A DNA stretch of 64,000 nucleotides from Paenibacillus sp. IHBB 10380. Lineage in GTDB: Bacteria; Bacillota; Bacilli; Paenibacillales; Paenibacillaceae. The stretch lies in assembly GCF_000949425.1 (NCBI RefSeq), contig NZ_CP010976.1, positions 1,488,001-1,552,000 on the forward strand, written 5' to 3'. Position 1 is the stretch's first letter. Every line of letters starts with the position of its first letter. Below, piece after piece: positions 18,801-26,960 of this stretch. The notes beneath the pieces were generated by a model. The model was not told the origin of the DNA, made no database searches, and was given only the letters and a program-made list of their open reading frames with translations. The position numbers were made by a program, and so were the translations under genes.

Positions 18801-20147
18801 ATGAGTTATAGCAGCTCGAAATCTAACAGGGAAATCTTAGAATGCTCATTTAGTGATTGTTCATGTTCCGGCACTTTAAGCTGTAACGGAATTCCGCATA
18901 AGAAAGGTCCAACCGGTCCAACAGGAGCAACAGGAGCAACAGGAGTAGCAGGAGCAACGGGAGTAGCAGGGGCAACAGGAGCAACAGGAGCAACAGGAGC
19001 AACAGGAGCAACGGGAGTAACAGGAGTAGCAGGAGCAACGGGAGTAGCCGGGGCAACGGGAGCAACAGGAGTAGCAGGAGCAACGGGAGTAGCCGGGGCA
19101 ACGGGAGCAACAGGAGCAACGGGAGTAACAGGAGCAACGGGAGCAACAGGAGCAACAGGAGTAGCAGGAGTAGCAGGAGCAACGGGAGTAGCAGGGGCAA
19201 CAGGAGCAACAGGAGCAACAGGAGTAGCAGGAGCAACGGGAGTAACAGGAGTAGCAGGAGCAACGGGAGTAGCCGGGGCAACGGGAGCAACAGGAGTAGC
19301 AGGAGCAACGGGAGTAGCCGGGGCAACAGGAGTAACGGGAGCAACGGGAATAACGGGAGTAACAGGAATAACGGGAGCAACAGGAATAACGGGAGCAACG
19401 GGAGTAGCAGGAGCAACAGGAGCAACAGGAGCAACAGGAGCAACGGGAGTAACAGGAGTAGCAGGAGCAACAGGAGTAGCAGGAGCAACGGGAGTAGCCG
19501 GGGCAACGGGAGTAACAGGAGCAACGGGAGCAACAGGAGTAGCAGGAGCAACGGGAGTAGCAGGAGCAACGGGAGCAACGGGAGTAACAGGAGCAACAGG
19601 AGCAACGGGAGCAACGGGAGTAGCAGGAGTAGCCGGGGCAACGGGAGCAACAGGGCCCAATTTTGCTGCAGAAGGATTTTCGGCGTTCTTGTCTACTCTT
19701 ACCATATCCGCTAGTACCCAACTTACTAATTGGTCTATAGCGAATCCTAATTATGGAAGTGCCAATTTTAATCAAGTGACTGGAAATTTCACAGTTCCTG
19801 TTACTGGAAGGTACTCCATTTTAGCAACAATAAATTATTCCACGACGGCTGCTCTTGGCGTAAGTCTGGGTGCCGGAATAAATCCTTATTTTATTGCCCA
19901 AAGAACATCGCCTACAATCACTGGTCTGGTGAGTGGTCTTTTCCCTATATTAAATGTTAATATTGCATTGCTTTTGACATTAAGAGCTGTTCTCGGAAAT
20001 GGAGTTGTAACTTTGGCAGGAGAGTTTACACTCTCAGCAGGTGATGTTATTGGGCTGTTCTATAATGCGAACGGACTGACAGTCTCAATTAACATAGGTA
20101 GCAGTACTGTGAATGGAGTAGTTTGGTCCATGCATGAAATAACTTAA
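18801..20147 (+). CDS. BclA-like collagen-repeat spore surface protein
   Basis: 448 residues in three parts. Residues 1-35 are a short Cys-containing leader ([17 protein letters not shown]). Residues 36-287 are 84 uninterrupted Gly-X-Y triplets, almost all GAT, GVA, GVT or GIT, starting GPTGPTGAT and ending GPN; threonine in the third position is typical of O-glycosylated exosporium collagens. Residues 288-448 form a beta-rich C-terminal domain like the trimeric tip of BclA. Family knowledge: such proteins trimerise as hair-like filaments on spores. The next genes encode endospore-appendage-type subunits. GGAAAGGAAGGG precedes the ATG. The DNA repeat of about 9-45 bp units is prone to length change. 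Confidence 0.9.
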   Translation: MSYSSSKSNREILECSFSDCSCSGTLSCNGIPHKKGPTGPTGATGATGVAGATGVAGATGATGATGATGATGVTGVAGATGVAGATGATGVAGATGVAGATGATGATGVTGATGATGATGVAGVAGATGVAGATGATGATGVAGATGVTGVAGATGVAGATGATGVAGATGVAGATGVTGATGITGVTGITGATGITGATGVAGATGATGATGATGVTGVAGATGVAGATGVAGATGVTGATGATGVAGATGVAGATGATGVTGATGATGATGVAGVAGATGATGPNFAAEGFSAFLSTLTISASTQLTNWSIANPNYGSANFNQVTGNFTVPVTGRYSILATINYSTTAALGVSLGAGINPYFIAQRTSPTITGLVSGLFPILNVNIALLLTLRAVLGNGVVTLAGEFTLSAGDVIGLFYNANGLTVSINIGSSTVNGVVWSMHEIT

Positions 20148-20298
20148 ACTTCATTAATAAGACTTATTGTTGAATTTTCTCTTATAGGCACCCTAACCTC
20201 TTTTGAAATAAATCTTGATAATGTATAACCATGTGCTGGATAGATTCATTTAATAGCAAGTAAGTATTTGAATAAGCGTTTTTGAAAGAGGGGGGAGA

Positions 20299-20907
20299 AT
20301 GCTGAAAAGGAGAAGTTGTTCAAGGAAAGAAGCCTTATTAACATTGATGATAGTTCTCGTGTTGCATTCCTCCTATATTCAGAAAAAAAAACGAAAAATC
20401 AAATGTATGATAAAGAAAAAGCGTTCTGGAAATCGAGAGCGAACGAGGAGATTCTCTCCCGTATTTCCGTGTCCTCCAAAGCCTTGTCACAGACAAAGAT
20501 CAGAGCCAAGGCGATGCACCATTCCACATTGTATACATCCTGCAGATCCTGCAAAGCATCCTTCCAAATTCGTTGTAGAAAAAGATTGCTGTGGAAATAT
20601 ATTAATCCAAGGAAAGCAGCTTGGATTTCAAATATGGGAGATTGATGTAGAATCAAATATCAATGTGGCACAGATTAGCATTTATTCTAATTCAATGAGC
20701 ACAGATGCTTTAGAGGTAGAAATTGATGGTGCAGAAAGGAAGTATATGTATGTACCTCCGGGCAGTACAACCAATTTTATAGGGCAGGGCATCAAGTCAA
20801 TAAAAATTTCTTCACAAGGTAATGAGTTGACGTATGTGGAAGGGAGATATGTCATTTCAACTACCTTTCAATTACAAGCTAATTCCGCTTTAGTTAATGA
20901 ACAATAA
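20299..20907 (+). CDS. Spore-surface protein with basic N-terminus and Ena-like beta domain
   Basis: 202 residues. The first 70 are strongly basic with Cys-Pro pairs (PVFPCPPKPCHRQR, then CTIPHCIHPADP). From about 95 a beta-sandwich-like domain starts at KDCCGNILIQGKQ and ends with the segment YVPPGSTTNF, then a hydrophobic strand, then GRYVISTTFQL. That order resembles the DUF3992 subunits downstream (CC pair first; VIPAGGSSSF near the end; EFCITVRYSL last), although sequence identity is low. Position between a collagen-like gene and two Ena-type genes supports a role in linking or capping spore appendages. The start at 20299 has AGAGGGGGGAGA just upstream. Function is inferred, not recognised. 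Confidence 0.7.
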   Translation: MLKRRSCSRKEALLTLMIVLVLHSSYIQKKKRKIKCMIKKKRSGNRERTRRFSPVFPCPPKPCHRQRSEPRRCTIPHCIHPADPAKHPSKFVVEKDCCGNILIQGKQLGFQIWEIDVESNINVAQISIYSNSMSTDALEVEIDGAERKYMYVPPGSTTNFIGQGIKSIKISSQGNELTYVEGRYVISTTFQLQANSALVNEQ

Positions 20908-20910
20908 GAA

Positions 20911-20940
20911 AGGTGGTTCTTCAGAAAGGAAGAACCACCT
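20911..20940. terminator. Bidirectional terminator between the Ena-like gene and the S-Ena operon
   Basis: Perfect 12-bp stem AGGTGGTTCTTC/GAAGAACCACCT with a 6-nt loop between convergent genes. Confidence 0.8.
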
Positions 20941-20959
20941 AATTATTAGACTAATCGTT

Positions 20960-21295
20960 TTAAAGGCTGTAACGCACTGTGATACAGAATTCGCCTTGTG
21001 CTGCTGCTGTCGCTGTTAATGAAATGGTATCAAATCGTGCTACAGTGAATGATGAGCTTCCTCCTGCTGGAATAACAATTGTTTGAATGGCAGCAACGAT
21101 TCCCGTCTTGAAAAAGTTTACCGTCAAAGACCCAGTGCCGGTTTCAAACTTAACATACCCTGTACCACTGATAATTTGTGATATGTTGTCAGAATAAATG
21201 GTTTGAGTACCTGCTGCAGCTAATTGCCAATTCGTGCATACTTTATCTTGCACAATGATTTTATCCGAGCAACAACTAAGTGCTGAATTACACAT
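20960..21295 (-). CDS. S-type endospore appendage subunit (DUF3992), shorter copy
   Basis: 111 residues. The N-terminal connector has a Cys at position 2 and the CC pair in SALSCCSDKIIVQDKVC, then a jelly-roll-like body with NISQIISGTGYVKFETGTG, VIPAGGSSSFTVARFDTISL and the closing EFCITVRYSL. This closely follows the Ena1A/Ena1B subunits of Bacillus cereus, which polymerise on the spore surface through disulphides between the N-terminal connector cysteines and the body of neighbouring subunits. AAGGAGGG lies 10 nt before the ATG. It is the second gene of a two-gene operon, 27 bp after the larger copy. Confidence 0.88.
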   Translation of the reverse strand: MCNSALSCCSDKIIVQDKVCTNWQLAAAGTQTIYSDNISQIISGTGYVKFETGTGSLTVNFFKTGIVAAIQTIVIPAGGSSSFTVARFDTISLTATAAAQGEFCITVRYSL

Positions 21296-21322
21296 ATACG
21301 TGTAGCCCTCCTTTAAATCTTC

Positions 21323-21682
21323 TTATTGGACAGGGTAACGAGTCGTTATACAGAACTCGCCTTGATAAGTACCTGGTGTCGCTGCTGGTAGCGTTATTTG
21401 TATAACGCTGAAGCGTCGGTACGTAAAAGCTAGACTTGTTCCAGGTGTAAGTGTAATTGGAGCAGGATTAATAGCAGCTCCTGTACTGTCAATAGCTGCT
21501 GGTCCGATGTCATATTGCAAATATCCCGTACCCACTATATTTTGATTAATGTTATTCGTAAAGGTAACAACTAGAACATCAGCCGCGACAACAGTGCCAC
21601 TCCATGGTGTACATACTTTATCCTGAACAAAGTTCTTATCATTACAACAAGTTAAAGCGGATACAGCGGTATTACATGCCAT
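21323..21682 (-). CDS. S-type endospore appendage subunit (DUF3992), longer copy
   Basis: 119 residues; the first gene of the Ena pair. CNTAVSALTCCNDKNFVQDK gives the connector cysteines, the body has NINQNIVGTGYLQYDIGP, and the end is GEFCITTRYPVQ. The insertion IDSTGAAINPAPITL in the middle makes it longer than its partner. Two non-identical subunits in one operon is how Ena1A and Ena1B are arranged in B. cereus, where both are needed for fibres. AGGAG lies 10 nt before the ATG. Expression in the mother cell late in sporulation is expected from the family, but no confident sigma-K promoter was seen. Confidence 0.88.
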   Translation of the reverse strand: MACNTAVSALTCCNDKNFVQDKVCTPWSGTVVAADVLVVTFTNNINQNIVGTGYLQYDIGPAAIDSTGAAINPAPITLTPGTSLAFTYRRFSVIQITLPAATPGTYQGEFCITTRYPVQ

Positions 21683-21830
21683 AGCTAAATAGCTCCTATT
21701 GGAATTTCTAAACTATTAAATGCAGGCAGGAACCTGCTCGCTTGGACATCTGCCTGATCATCAAATATTTATTAAATTTTTGTATATAGCGAAATCCTAT
21801 TAATAAAGTTAGAATTGACGAATAGGTTGT

Positions 21831-22159
21831 AGGAGCTACGGCATGATGAGAGACAAAAGTCTAATCGTTTGATAGATGAAAATCACCGTATCTACTTCAA
21901 CGAAAATAATGCTTGGATTCATCAAAAATTTCTCGTTAAAAAAATTAATGAAATGACTCCATACTTGTCCCGAATATTGGATGAGGGAACTAAAGAAGGA
22001 TTTTTTAAAGTTGAACATGCACAAGAAACTGCTGAATTTTTACTAACCGCAGTTAATTTCATGTTAGATCCAGGTATCTTCGAGTTGGAGGATAGTAAGC
22101 TGGAAGAAAAAAAGAATGTGGTGAAAAATATAGTTAAAAATGTAGTGATAAAAGACTGA
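21831..22159 (+). pseudogene. TetR-family regulator, C-terminal remnant
   Basis: The open frame encodes about 108 residues beginning ELRHDERQKSNRLIDENHRI and continuing through FLVKKINEMTPYLSRILDEG and KVEHAQETAEFLLTAVNFML, the ligand-binding half of a TetR regulator. The DNA-binding HTH is absent: the frame is closed by a stop at 21830 and the sequence upstream is the Ena promoter region. No ribosome binding site or credible start is present. It is a truncated gene without function as a repressor. Confidence 0.75.
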
Positions 22160-22241
22160 TTACATCAAAGTCGGGTAAATAAGCAATACAATCCCGTCAA
22201 GGGATTAATACTACGTTAGTGTTTGGAGGTTCTACAGAGGA

Positions 22242-22945
22242 ATGAATATAACTACACAATTAATTAGACCTTTCCCTTCTTATGAAGAAGTATTTTATGA
22301 TGATCTTGAAAATCACCGAAAGCATCTTTTACTAAAGAAGATATGGTAGGTTTTAATGTTATTGATGGAAAATACAAATTTGAGGCAGACTGGAATTACT
22401 TTATCCTCAATCAAAAACAGCAGTTAGAAAAGACCCGTGAGAATTTGAAAGCCGACGGAGACAAAAAACATTTGAGAATGCTTAGGGATTTAGCAGAGTT
22501 GAATGACTTGGAGAAAGCATATTTATTGAATGAAAAGGATTATCAAATCCGAAAGGAATTCTTTCATCAAAATAACATGATCTACTCTTATTCCAGTTTT
22601 GGTGATGATTTATTATCAACAGAAGCATTATTACGTGATTTTGAAGAAAAACAGTCTAGTGGTTGGGGACTTGAGTTTCCTGAAGTAAATGGTATTTTAG
22701 ATGATGTAGCTTTCATGTCTGATAAGGCTCAGGAGTTTATGAAGGAAGAGGATGAGTCCTTAGAAGACATGCTCAAGTTCGAACAGACCAATCTCAGCAA
22801 TGTTCCCAAAAATATGAATGGCGAAGTGTTTACATATGTTGGCTCATTGACTGGTTATTATTTTCAAGCGTATGGAGCCGATTGTGCGTATTTATTTTAT
22901 GACAAGGATTTAGGAAAAGCTGTAATGTGTTTTGAATATACTTGA
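22242..22945 (+). pseudogene. Uncharacterised protein gene with a frameshift near 22310
   Basis: An ATG at 22242 with GAGG upstream starts a frame that runs RPFPSYEEVFYDDLEN and stops at 22349. A second frame, open from 22310, continues as KSPKASFTKEDMVGFNVIDG and on to 22945 for some 200 residues. Adding one A to the AAAA run at 22309-22312 would join them as DDLEKSPKASFTKEDMVG, so a one-base loss split an originally about 234-residue protein. The larger part is helical and acidic (EKTRENLKADGDKKHLRML). I do not recognise a family; the neighbouring SMI1/KNR4 gene suggests an orphan immunity protein. A sequencing error in the A run is possible. Confidence 0.6.
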
Positions 22946-22988
22946 TGCGAGATTTAGTAAAAAACAGATATTCATGGGGGACTTTATA

Positions 22989-23519
22989 ATGTGGGATAAT
23001 GTCTTTGAAGATGCGTTCGAAAAAAATCAAGGAGCAGGTCATGACGAAGTAACGGATTTTCTAAAGACGTGGAATGTTCAATTGTCTGAGCTAGAGATTC
23101 AGGAAATGAAGAGCAGACAGGTGCAATATAATCAATACATAACATTCGATCCATCTCTCTGGGATTTTCCGCAGAGGCAGCTTCCTTGTAGTTATATTGA
23201 ATTCATACAATACTCAAATGGTGGAGAATTTCAAACCGGAGATCGATATTTTCAATATTTTAGTATAAAAGAGTTTAGAGAGTATAATCTAGCATATGAA
23301 TTTCCTGAGTACATGAAGTTTGCTGTTTCTTTTGGTATGGATGGTTGTGGTAATCATTATATTTTTGATATGAGAGAAGATATGAAAAACAACGAATATC
23401 CAATCCTTGTAGCTCATTCAGGATATTTAGACTACGAAGGCAGTGTACAAGTAGCTGATTCGTTTTTGGAACTCTGTAAGGGTAGAACGTCAATGGATGA
23501 TGAAATGGATAAATGTTGA
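22989..23519 (+). CDS. SMI1/KNR4 family (SUKH) protein, likely orphan immunity protein
   Basis: 176 residues. The core PCSYIEFIQYSNGGEFQTG followed by FQYFSIKEFREYN and later ISFGMDGCGNHY-like sequence (VSFGMDGCGNHYIFDM) is the SUKH fold landmark. GGGGG lies 8 nt before the ATG at 22989, which I prefer to the ATG at 22974. SUKH proteins often neutralise toxins of Rhs, WapA or LXG type delivered by neighbours; no toxin gene is nearby, so it would be an orphan. It sits directly after the frameshifted gene and may form an immunity bank with it. Confidence 0.8.
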   Translation: MWDNVFEDAFEKNQGAGHDEVTDFLKTWNVQLSELEIQEMKSRQVQYNQYITFDPSLWDFPQRQLPCSYIEFIQYSNGGEFQTGDRYFQYFSIKEFREYNLAYEFPEYMKFAVSFGMDGCGNHYIFDMREDMKNNEYPILVAHSGYLDYEGSVQVADSFLELCKGRTSMDDEMDKC

Positions 23520-23691
23520 ACCATATCTCCTAAGCCTCAGGCCGGGGATTGGGAACTGTCGCAAGGGTGGTTTATAACTTCATTTTAATTAAGTTTTTGA
23601 GCCTGGACCACCAATGCTAGATTGCTGATTACGAGTCTCTTCTAGGATTTTTCAAAATCATCAGATGCTATGAATATACCGCCTGATAATT

Positions 23692-23710
23692 GACAATGAT
23701 TATCGTTATC
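23692..23710 (+). promoter_or_regulatory. Fur box upstream of the AraC regulator
   Basis: GACAATGATTATCGTTATC matches the 19-bp Fur consensus at about 16 positions and contains TGACAATGATTATCG, 13 of 15 to the 7-1-7 motif. It precedes the iron-locus regulator, so iron repression is expected. The box also shows that a start codon at 23690 would lie inside the operator, favouring a later start. Confidence 0.75.
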
Positions 23711-23791
23711 GAATATCATCATAGTGAATTGCAAAGGGATTTACTGCTGAATAATAGGTTCAGCATGTTGTCAAACGGGGGAGAAGAAATA

Positions 23792-25774
23792 GTGAACTGG
23801 GAAGAGTATATCCAAATGTGGGACAATGCATCGATTCAGCTGGTGGATATTCGCCAACTTGTGATAAGTAGCCGGGGGAAGCAGCAATATCTTCTCCCGG
23901 CCAGTGGTTTTATATATGTAGTGCAAGGACAAGGCACCATTTGGCTGGATGGTGATATGCATATATTTGAACGGTTTTATCTACTGCATGCAGGAAAAGG
24001 AAGCAGTATAAGCATCGAGGTTGGACAAGATGAAGTCACGTACTATTACATTTTATATAGAGGTAGCATGTCCGCCAAAGCTAGTAAGGAAATCCTGAAG
24101 ATCTATCACATGAACAACCCTTTTCAGCTTCAGTATGCTTGCCGGCCTCTTGCTCCGGTCATTTTATATCGTCACGTGGATTCAATGTATGAGGAATGGA
24201 ATCAGAGACAGATTCTGGAACGTTTTCATGTGAAAATCCGGTTTTATCAGTTCGTACATACACTTGTCCAGCAGCTTCAGCATCAGGGAGTTGCTTCAAA
24301 GGAAACCGATATGGTAGAACAGATCATTCAGTACATTCACGAACATTTCAATGAGTCTATTTCTCTTGAGTCATTGGCAGAGCTATGGAATTACAGCATT
24401 CAATATTTATCGAGGCAGTTCAAACGCCGTACGGGGAGAAGCCCTATCGAATATGTGATTCAGGCGCGGATGGCTAGAGCGAAGGAATTAATGATTCGGA
24501 CGGATGCCACTGCACAGGAGATTGCTGCAAGCGTAGGTTATAGTGATGTTTTTTATTTTACACGTCTATTCAAGAAGCAGGTCGGGATGACGCCAGGTCA
24601 ATACAAAAAGAAAGTGAAGGAGAGCCCAGGCGGTTCAGATAGTCCATGGGAAGGGTTCGTATCCTCCATGGGCAAGAATGCTTCTTCTTGTTATATTATT
24701 GATGATAATCATTATCAATTGAAAGCAGAAGGAGACAGGCAGATGTTGAAAGGAACAAGATCGAAGATAGCGTTAACGCTGATGTTATGTTTTACACTGA
24801 TACTTGCAGGTTGCACGAATGGGAACTCCAGTCGAAATAATAACCAGGGCTCAGCAGGTGGAAATTTAAAGCAAGGGGCGGAATCTACTCAAAATACGTC
24901 TTCTAATCAGGCGAAAGATGATACGAGCATGCGGAAATTATCAACAGTCATAGGGGAAATTAATGTTCCAGCACATCCCAAACGTGTTGTTGTTGACTGG
25001 GATCTAGGACCTGTTTTAGCTGTAGGGGTAACTCCGGTTGGGGCGTCCAGTACACAAATGAACTTTGCTGAATTTCTAAAGCCGTATTTATCTGACACGG
25101 TTCAAGATATTGGTTTAGAAGGGAGTATTTCCTTGGAGAAGGTATTGGATTTGTCTCCGGATGTGATTATTACTTGGAATAAGGATGATTATGAAAATTA
25201 CTCCAAAATTGCGCCGACCGTCGTGTTTGACACAAGTCAGTACTCAACAATTCAGGAAGAAATTACGGCCATGGGCGATATTCTAGGTCGACAAGAAGAA
25301 GCTGAAAAATGGATTGAAGATTTTGAAATACGTACGGAAGCTGCCCGCAATAAAATCAAAAATGCAATTCCAAAAGATGCAACTATCTCTATTGTGGATT
25401 ATGTTACTGTAGATAAATTTTTGATGGTGATTGGCAATTCAGGTGAACGAGGAGGTAGAGCGGCTTACGATATTCTGGGTCTGAACCCTACCCCAAAAGT
25501 AAAAAGTGAAATCATTGACAAAAAGGCGGGCCGTGTTGAAGTATCTTGGGAGACTGTAAACGATTATGTAGGCGATTACGTCATTGTGCTTAAAGTTGAT
25601 GGTAAAGAGCCACCCAAGCTGCCAGTAACATGGACATCCTTGGATGCTGTTAAAAATCACCATGTGATTGAGATTGAAATGAAGAAATATTTTGCGGCAG
25701 ATTCATTCTCATCTCTTTTACAAGCGGAAGATATTGCCGACAAGATCACGAAACTGGCTGCGACTGCTAAATGA
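23792..25774 (+). CDS. AraC-family iron regulator reading in frame into a siderophore-binding lipoprotein
   Basis: One frame of about 660 residues with no stop between two recognisable proteins. The first part has a cupin-like N-terminal domain (YLLPASGFIYVVQGQGTIWL) and two AraC helix-turn-helix motifs (SLESLAELWNYSIQYLSRQF and QEIAASVGYSDVFYFTRLFK) ending at GMTPGQYKKK, about 24622. The frame continues through 40 codons of linker, crossing a perfect Fur box, into a lipoprotein with signal peptide and lipobox. I chose GTG 23792, which has GGGGGA 9 nt upstream; ATG 23765 is an alternative. The regulator probably makes both a read-through fusion and allows separate translation from 24743. Loss of the original stop codon is the simplest explanation. 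Confidence 0.75.
   Translation: MNWEEYIQMWDNASIQLVDIRQLVISSRGKQQYLLPASGFIYVVQGQGTIWLDGDMHIFERFYLLHAGKGSSISIEVGQDEVTYYYILYRGSMSAKASKEILKIYHMNNPFQLQYACRPLAPVILYRHVDSMYEEWNQRQILERFHVKIRFYQFVHTLVQQLQHQGVASKETDMVEQIIQYIHEHFNESISLESLAELWNYSIQYLSRQFKRRTGRSPIEYVIQARMARAKELMIRTDATAQEIAASVGYSDVFYFTRLFKKQVGMTPGQYKKKVKESPGGSDSPWEGFVSSMGKNASSCYIIDDNHYQLKAEGDRQMLKGTRSKIALTLMLCFTLILAGCTNGNSSRNNNQGSAGGNLKQGAESTQNTSSNQAKDDTSMRKLSTVIGEINVPAHPKRVVVDWDLGPVLAVGVTPVGASSTQMNFAEFLKPYLSDTVQDIGLEGSISLEKVLDLSPDVIITWNKDDYENYSKIAPTVVFDTSQYSTIQEEITAMGDILGRQEEAEKWIEDFEIRTEAARNKIKNAIPKDATISIVDYVTVDKFLMVIGNSGERGGRAAYDILGLNPTPKVKSEIIDKKAGRVEVSWETVNDYVGDYVIVLKVDGKEPPKLPVTWTSLDAVKNHHVIEIEMKKYFAADSFSSLLQAEDIADKITKLAATAK
24703..24717 (+). 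promoter_or_regulatory. Perfect Fur box inside the regulator-lipoprotein frame
   Basis: TGATAATCATTATCA is a perfect 7-1-7 Fur palindrome. It lies in the linker of the continuous frame, 25 bp before the lipoprotein start at 24743, which shows that this region still works as a promoter/operator for the lipoprotein gene. Confidence 0.85.
24743..25774 (+). CDS. Iron-siderophore ABC transporter substrate-binding lipoprotein
   Basis: 343 residues when started at ATG 24743, which has AGAAGGAG 8 nt upstream and a Fur box just before it. The signal peptide ALTLMLCFTLILAGC ends in a lipobox (LAGC), followed by a Ser/Asn/Gln-rich linker and a FepB/FeuA-type binding domain: VPAHPKRVVVDWDLGPVLAVGVTPVG region, SLEKVLDLSPDVIITW, then the C-terminal lobe. 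It captures a ferric siderophore at the outer face of the membrane. No permease or ATPase gene is in this window, so it must use components encoded elsewhere. It is in frame with the upstream AraC gene. Confidence 0.9.
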   Translation: MLKGTRSKIALTLMLCFTLILAGCTNGNSSRNNNQGSAGGNLKQGAESTQNTSSNQAKDDTSMRKLSTVIGEINVPAHPKRVVVDWDLGPVLAVGVTPVGASSTQMNFAEFLKPYLSDTVQDIGLEGSISLEKVLDLSPDVIITWNKDDYENYSKIAPTVVFDTSQYSTIQEEITAMGDILGRQEEAEKWIEDFEIRTEAARNKIKNAIPKDATISIVDYVTVDKFLMVIGNSGERGGRAAYDILGLNPTPKVKSEIIDKKAGRVEVSWETVNDYVGDYVIVLKVDGKEPPKLPVTWTSLDAVKNHHVIEIEMKKYFAADSFSSLLQAEDIADKITKLAATAK

Positions 25775-25928
25775 TCAATTTTTGTGCGATTTTTGCAATG
25801 GATATGTGTTGGAGGAATTCGCTTCTTTAGTTATCAATAATTTGGACACAAAGGTCTATTAAGCTTCTGATATAACAATAGTATAATGAAATAGACTATT
25901 CATTTCAGAGAATGCAGGTGGACGAGTG

Positions 25929-26465
25929 ATGAAGTATTGTTATGCTTGTGGAACGGAATTACATTCCAAGGAATGTGAAGGAGAGGGCCTGATCCCGTAT
26001 TGTGATTCATGTCAGGTGTTTCGCTTTCCTATCTTTAGTACGGCGATTAGTACAGCAGTGCTGAACAAAGAACGGAATAAGGTACTGTTGATAAGGCAAT
26101 ATAATATGAAGGATTACATCTTGTTGGCTGGTTACGTTAATCGCGGGGAATCAGCGGAAGAGACGCTGATCCGTGAGGTGAAGGAAGAGGTAGGACTGCA
26201 TGTGGATGAATACAAGTACATGCGAAGCCTGTATTTCGAACGTTCCAATACGCTGATGTTAAATTACGTCTCTGTGGTATATGATGAGACACTTATGCAA
26301 ATTAATCAGGAAGTTGAGCATGCTGAGTGGTTTACTTTTGATGAAGCCAGAAATGTTATTATGAAAGAAAGCTTGGCGGAGTCTTTTTTACTGACTATTC
26401 TTGAACAGGCTGAAGCAGATGACTTTGGGCGGCTAGACGGATTGATTAAAGAAAACATAAATTAA
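25929..26465 (+). CDS. NUDIX hydrolase with N-terminal zinc ribbon (NudC-like)
   Basis: 178 residues. CYACGTELHSKECEGEG and a second pair in YCDSCQ form a four-cysteine zinc ribbon at residues 3-32. The Nudix box is complete, with the G(x5)E(x7)REVKEEVGL spacing beginning at GYVNRGES near residue 76. The family hydrolyses NADH-like or other nucleoside diphosphate compounds, and zinc-ribbon members are usually called NADH pyrophosphatase. AGGTGG lies 7 nt before the ATG at 25929. It stands alone; the exact substrate is unproven. Confidence 0.88.
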   Translation: MKYCYACGTELHSKECEGEGLIPYCDSCQVFRFPIFSTAISTAVLNKERNKVLLIRQYNMKDYILLAGYVNRGESAEETLIREVKEEVGLHVDEYKYMRSLYFERSNTLMLNYVSVVYDETLMQINQEVEHAEWFTFDEARNVIMKESLAESFLLTILEQAEADDFGRLDGLIKENIN

Positions 26466-26573
26466 AGAAATTCTTTTTCAAACTAACCGGGTGCTTTAAT
26501 TGAATAATATAGGACGATTTTATTGTGGTAAAGCTTAAATGTTGTTGTAGTAAATGAGGTTATATGTAATTTA

Positions 26574-26617
26574 AAAAGGGATAGATAAGGCAGGTTTATC
26601 TGCTTTATCTATCCTTT
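26574..26617 (+). terminator. Terminator after the NUDIX gene
   Basis: Stem AAAGGGATAGATAAGGCAG against CTGCTTTATCTATCCTTTT with a 5-6 nt loop and trailing T/C run. Confidence 0.8.
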
Positions 26618-26620
26618 TCT

Positions 26621-26722
26621 TTTACTTTACATAATGCTCAACATAACCTAGTAGATTGGTATCCATGGGGAGAGGAGACCTTTGCGAAGGCAGTAGCAGA
26701 GAATAAGTCCGTGTTCTTATCT
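26621..26722 (+). pseudogene. Relic of a YyaL/DUF255 thioredoxin-domain gene, N-terminal part
   Basis: The frame from 26621 reads [19 protein letters not shown] then [12 protein letters not shown], matching the N-terminal landmark of DUF255 proteins ([16 protein letters not shown] then ENKPIFLS). After 26722 the similarity is lost and a stop follows at 26771. There is no start codon or binding site. The rest of 26773-26960 (about 190 bp) contains no supported gene. A second fragment of the same family lies at 36447. Confidence 0.65.
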
Positions 26723-26960
26723 TGGACATGCTGTATAGTATCACGAGAAAGATTAGGTGCTGCTGGACTTTGAGCAGGGTACCTACATTGATAGGATGTC
26801 GTGTGAATCACTTTATAATGGTGGCTTCTGCTGTATGTATTGGCGGGAGTCTTTTTGTTCGCAAGAATGAGTTCAGCAACCATCACATTCACATGGAAAT
26901 TGCGATGAGAAAAATTGTGAGCTAAAATGTTTTTAGCTAGTACGAGGGCGGTGAGATTGC

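Noticed and set aside
18906..19658. Regular repeats considered as a CRISPR array
   Set aside because: Repeats are 9-bp codon words without unique spacers and encode collagen triplets in frame. No CRISPR array was found in the window.
18806..19775. Three long minus-strand frames (about 266-299 codons) rich in Ala-Pro, Leu or Cys-Ser repeats
   Set aside because: They are antisense shadows of the Gly-X-Y collagen repeat; the repetitive DNA keeps all frames open. No ribosome site.
23690..23791. Start of the AraC frame at ATG 23690
   Set aside because: That ATG lies at the Fur box and has no ribosome site; the GTG at 23792 with GGGGGA upstream fits the cupin domain start.
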